Below are positions 59,539 to 64,000 of a stretch of DNA of 64,000 nt, piece after piece (positions within the stretch are counted from its first letter, which is position 1; every line of letters begins with the position of its first letter). The DNA is from Erpobdella octoculata (taxonomy: Eukaryota; Annelida; Clitellata; Hirudinida; Erpobdellidae). The notes below the pieces were generated by a model. That model did not search any database. It was not told the origin of the DNA and saw nothing but the letters and a program-made list of their open reading frames with translations. The DNA lies in NCBI GenBank assembly GCA_963978895.1, contig OZ022241.1, positions 18,897,773-18,961,772 on the forward strand, given 5' to 3'. Made by a program: the position numbers and the translations under genes.

Positions 59539-60025
59539 CTAGTGGTTTACCCGGCGTTGTCTGGGGGTTTTAGTGGTTTTTCTATTGTTTTTTTCTCAGC
59601 TCCCACTCGTTTTTTGCTCCTTCGTGTTTTCCCGCGACCGGTCGCTCTACCGTTCCCGCTTGCTCTCCCGTTCCCGTTCCCGTTCTCGCTCTTTTTCTCC
59701 CCCGTTATCACGTTCCCGCTTCTTTTCTTTCTTCTATTCTTTCCTAACTTTTTTAGACCATAAAACGTAAATTAGATTTGCTGAAAGCTGCTTGAAACCT
59801 TCAAACTTTGTTACGTGAACTAAATTTGAATTTTGTTACGCAATAATCTTTGATATTCGTACATAGGCACTCTTGGCCTGAAAAGTTTTTTGATCGCAAA
59901 AAATTAAAAATTAAAAATACTCTATGATCTTCTACTCTTTGAGATCTACCTCCATGCCAAATTTCGTTAAAGTTGGTCCAGCGCTTTGAATTTGTATAGA
60001 AGACAAACAAACAGACACCACCAAT
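59539..60025 (-). mobile_element. Helitron 3-prime portion
   Basis: The minus-strand tail (cagacaacgccgggtaaacc, then CTAG at 59542-59539) is followed by C-rich repeats and the shared words ccataaaacgtaaattagat and gatattcgtacataggcac. The 5-prime end is lost. Confidence 0.7.
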
Positions 60026-61554
<1,529 letters not shown>

Positions 61555-61596
61555 CCCAAACATATAAGAACATAACCCGTTAGAACATTCCGAAAG

Positions 61597-61600
<4 letters not shown>

Positions 61601-61654
<54 letters not shown>
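61601..61654. repeat. (AG)n microsatellite
   Basis: Perfect AG dinucleotides of about 54 bp. Confidence 0.97.
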
Positions 61655-61661
<7 letters not shown>

Positions 61662-62040
61662 TAAAACGGGAGAAAGCGAGAAAAGATTTTAAAAAGTCTC
61701 ATTCCAGCATTTGTGTCACCGATGCATGCATTATTTGCTTGAGGCTAAAAAAACTTTTCTACTCTTCGAAGATATTGCAAAATTAAAAATATAAAAATTT
61801 CCATTGGAGTCGAAATCTTCTCGAGTTTTTCTGGAAAAACGATTTTTCCACCCACGTGCACGATGTGTATGTTGTATGTGCGTGCAGACGTGCTTATGTA
61901 TGTGCTACCATGATGTTGTCAAGTGTGTGCGTGGGTTGAGTGGCGGGTCCAATCGTGAAAAATTCTGTAACTGCATTTCTTTCTCTTTTGGCATCATCAT
62001 CAACAATAATTTCATCTTATTCAAAATAATCACAGGAGCG

Positions 62041-62262
62041 TTGATGATGATGATGGTGATGATGATAATGATGACGATGATGGTGATGGTTATGATGATG
62101 ATGATGATGATGGTGGTAGTGGTGGTGATGAGGGTGATTGTGATGGTAATGATAATGATAATGATGGTAATGATAATGATAATGATGGTAATGATGATGA
62201 TGATGATGACGATGATGAGGATGATGACATAAATACTGATGGTAGTGATGATGATGATACCA
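62041..62262. repeat. (GAT)n-rich imperfect microsatellite
   Basis: GAT, GGT and AAT triplets on the plus strand. Oriented opposite to the ATC array 250 bp further right, so the two could pair as an inverted repeat. Confidence 0.9.
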
Positions 62263-62514
62263 CCATCAACTATTGGTGAGCGTTGCAGTAGCTGTTGCAG
62301 CGTGAGCATTTTATTCCAGGAAGAAAAAAACAACTTGAACAACAACGACGACATCATCATCATCACCACCACCCCCATCAGCAAAATAAGTCCACCGACT
62401 AGCTTGAAGTAATTCATTTCAAGAACTCGGTCACACTGTGCTCATTACGACTTGCGCGTTTCATCTGATGGTGTTGATGATGATAGTGATGATATCATAA
62501 TAATCATTATCTAC

Positions 62515-62755
<241 letters not shown>

Positions 62756-63175
62756 ACATCAGTATTACCATCTTTCCTCTGTGGAACGGAGAACTTTTGT
62801 CATTCGTCTCCATAAATCACGTGACCAGTCATTATTTATTTCCTTATTTTCTTCTCTCCACTCTCAGCATATTCACAGCCATCTTCCAAGCCATCTCCCT
62901 CAGCGCATGCGCTTCGACTTCTCTTCTTTCGTGTCCTTCCACGGATGGCTCAACAATCCTCTTCATTAATTTATTATAAACTAATTTTCATTAATAGCAA
63001 CTTGTTTAAACTAATTTAACTCATCTCATAGGATCACCACAAATATCATCACGATCGTCATCACCACCACCGCAAACATATAAATTAAGAATAATTGTTT
63101 TCAAAAAATTAACAATGAATTTAACAAAAAGAAAAGCAAAACGTTTCCGTGAAAAAAGAAAACGCAATGCATGAT

Positions 63176-63526
63176 ATATATCTATGTAGGTATATGTACA
63201 TATGAAATTGAGGATACGTCAGTAGGTATATGTGCATATGAAATTGAAGATACGTCAGTAGGTATATGTGCATATGAAATTGAGGATACGTCAGTAGGTG
63301 TATGTGCATATGAAATTGAAGATACGTCAGTAGGTATATGTGCATATGAAATTGAGGATACGTCAGTAGGTATATGTGCATATGAAATTGAAGATACGTC
63401 AGTAGGTATATGTGCGTATGAAATTGAAGATAATTCAGTAGGTATATGTGCATATGAAATTGAGGATACGTCAGTAGGTATATGTGCGTATGAAATTGAA
63501 GATACGTCCGTAGGTATATGTGCGTA
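63176..63526. repeat. 36-bp minisatellite, open on both strands
   Basis: About nine to ten copies of a 36-bp unit (gtaggtatatgtgcatatga, then aattgaggatacgtca). Units alternate between gag and gaa before gatac in a nearly regular way. The plus strand reads a 12-residue unit VGICAYEIEDTS; the minus strand reads AHIPTDVSSISY. There is no start context, splice site or domain that would make it a gene. Confidence 0.92.
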
Positions 63527-63960
63527 AAAAGGTCTGCGTACAAGTGAATTCACTGTTCGTTGATTTTTCTCTTTTTGAAGTTTGGCACAACGACTTTCAA
63601 TTCATGTTATGTAAATTTATTTTCATTGTTTCGACTTTTGTTATTTATTTTGTTTTTGCCCATAAAACGTAAAATAATGAACACATTTTTATTTAAATTG
63701 CTTAAAATCTTTTCAACAATGTGGGCTACCTCTATGACAAATCCGGTTTAGATTGCTCCATCAGTTCGGATTGGATAAACGTGCATTGCCTTTATATGTA
63801 GAGATTCATTCTTGAACAACGTAAACGATGATTAAATTTAATAAATAATTTCAGATATTTATTTATTGCATAATAAATATAATTTTAATAAAACGCAATA
63901 TTTATCTAGTCTTTGCTCTTTACAGATATGCTAATGAATCCGTCTTAATTTGGTTTTGGC
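63527..63960. other. AT-rich stretch with Helitron-like words
   Basis: cccataaaacgtaaaata at 63659-63676 is shared with Helitron interiors at 35965, 44050 and 59757, so an old Helitron fragment lies here. No gene is visible. Confidence 0.45.
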
Positions 63961-64000
63961 GGGCGCTGGTGGTATAGCGGTAAGATATTTGCTTGTGGAC
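63961..64000 (+). repeat. Start of a tRNA-related SINE, cut by the window edge
   Basis: gcgctggtggtatagcggta carries an A-box-like core as at 57247. The B box would lie beyond the window, so a true tRNA gene cannot be excluded. Confidence 0.5.

Noticed and set aside
63176..63526. Possible repeat-containing secreted peptide gene
   Set aside because: No signal sequence, no splice sites, and equal openness on the opposite strand.

Overview
This is an AT-rich, repeat-laden piece of an invertebrate animal nuclear genome. It has introns with GT/AG borders, no bacterial gene organisation, and large microsatellites. Relics of hAT, mariner, MULE, Helitron, LINE, Penelope and LTR elements lie in and between the genes. 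I cannot fix the phylum from the sequence; a lophotrochozoan or cnidarian would fit, but that is a guess.

Two host genes can be rebuilt, and they converge. The first is an ataxin-7 (ATXN7) orthologue on the + strand, 7318-18937. It has nine coding exons that join in frame to 1976 codons plus stop, with the N-terminal C2H2-like zinc finger, the SCA7 Cys-Cys-Cys-His finger and long serine-rich linkers. The second is LCMT2/TYW4 on the - strand, 31586 down to 20135. Thirteen exons join in frame to 838 codons plus stop; only the short exon carrying the initiator ATG is missing. It has a leucine-carboxyl-methyltransferase-like domain followed by a Kelch propeller. Their stop codons are 1.2 kb apart. 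ATXN7 belongs to the SAGA deubiquitinase module and TYW4 makes wybutosine in tRNA-Phe, so they are neighbours without an evident functional link.

The rest is mobile or simple DNA. Region 1-7.3 kb: an 18-bp satellite, a composite Helitron split by two further Helitrons, and Helitron and hAT remnants. Region 7.3-31.6 kb: the two genes; the ATXN7 introns hold a complete small Helitron and a decayed Helitron protein fragment, and the TYW4 introns hold several TIR transposons, a mariner relic and a LINE relic. Region 31.6-49 kb: LINE, hAT, Penelope and Helitron elements, a second copy of the composite Helitron, a foldback MULE whose arms are 21-bp arrays, and a hAT element carrying a two-exon BED-finger gene. 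Region 49-64 kb: a small LTR element with an unrecognised 193-codon ORF, a complete hAT insertion, more Helitron tails and very long microsatellites, then a 36-bp minisatellite and the start of a tRNA-like SINE at the right edge.

The most notable observations are these. (i) The same nested Helitron composite occurs at two loci, once with two later insertions. (ii) Two segments are bounded at both sides by Helitron 3-prime ends. (iii) The MULE arms are built from 21-bp units. (iv) A non-autonomous hAT keeps only a BED-finger gene. (v) A Helitron Rep-region fragment lies beside the non-autonomous copies. No clearly new gene system was found; the novelty lies in the architecture of the mobile elements.
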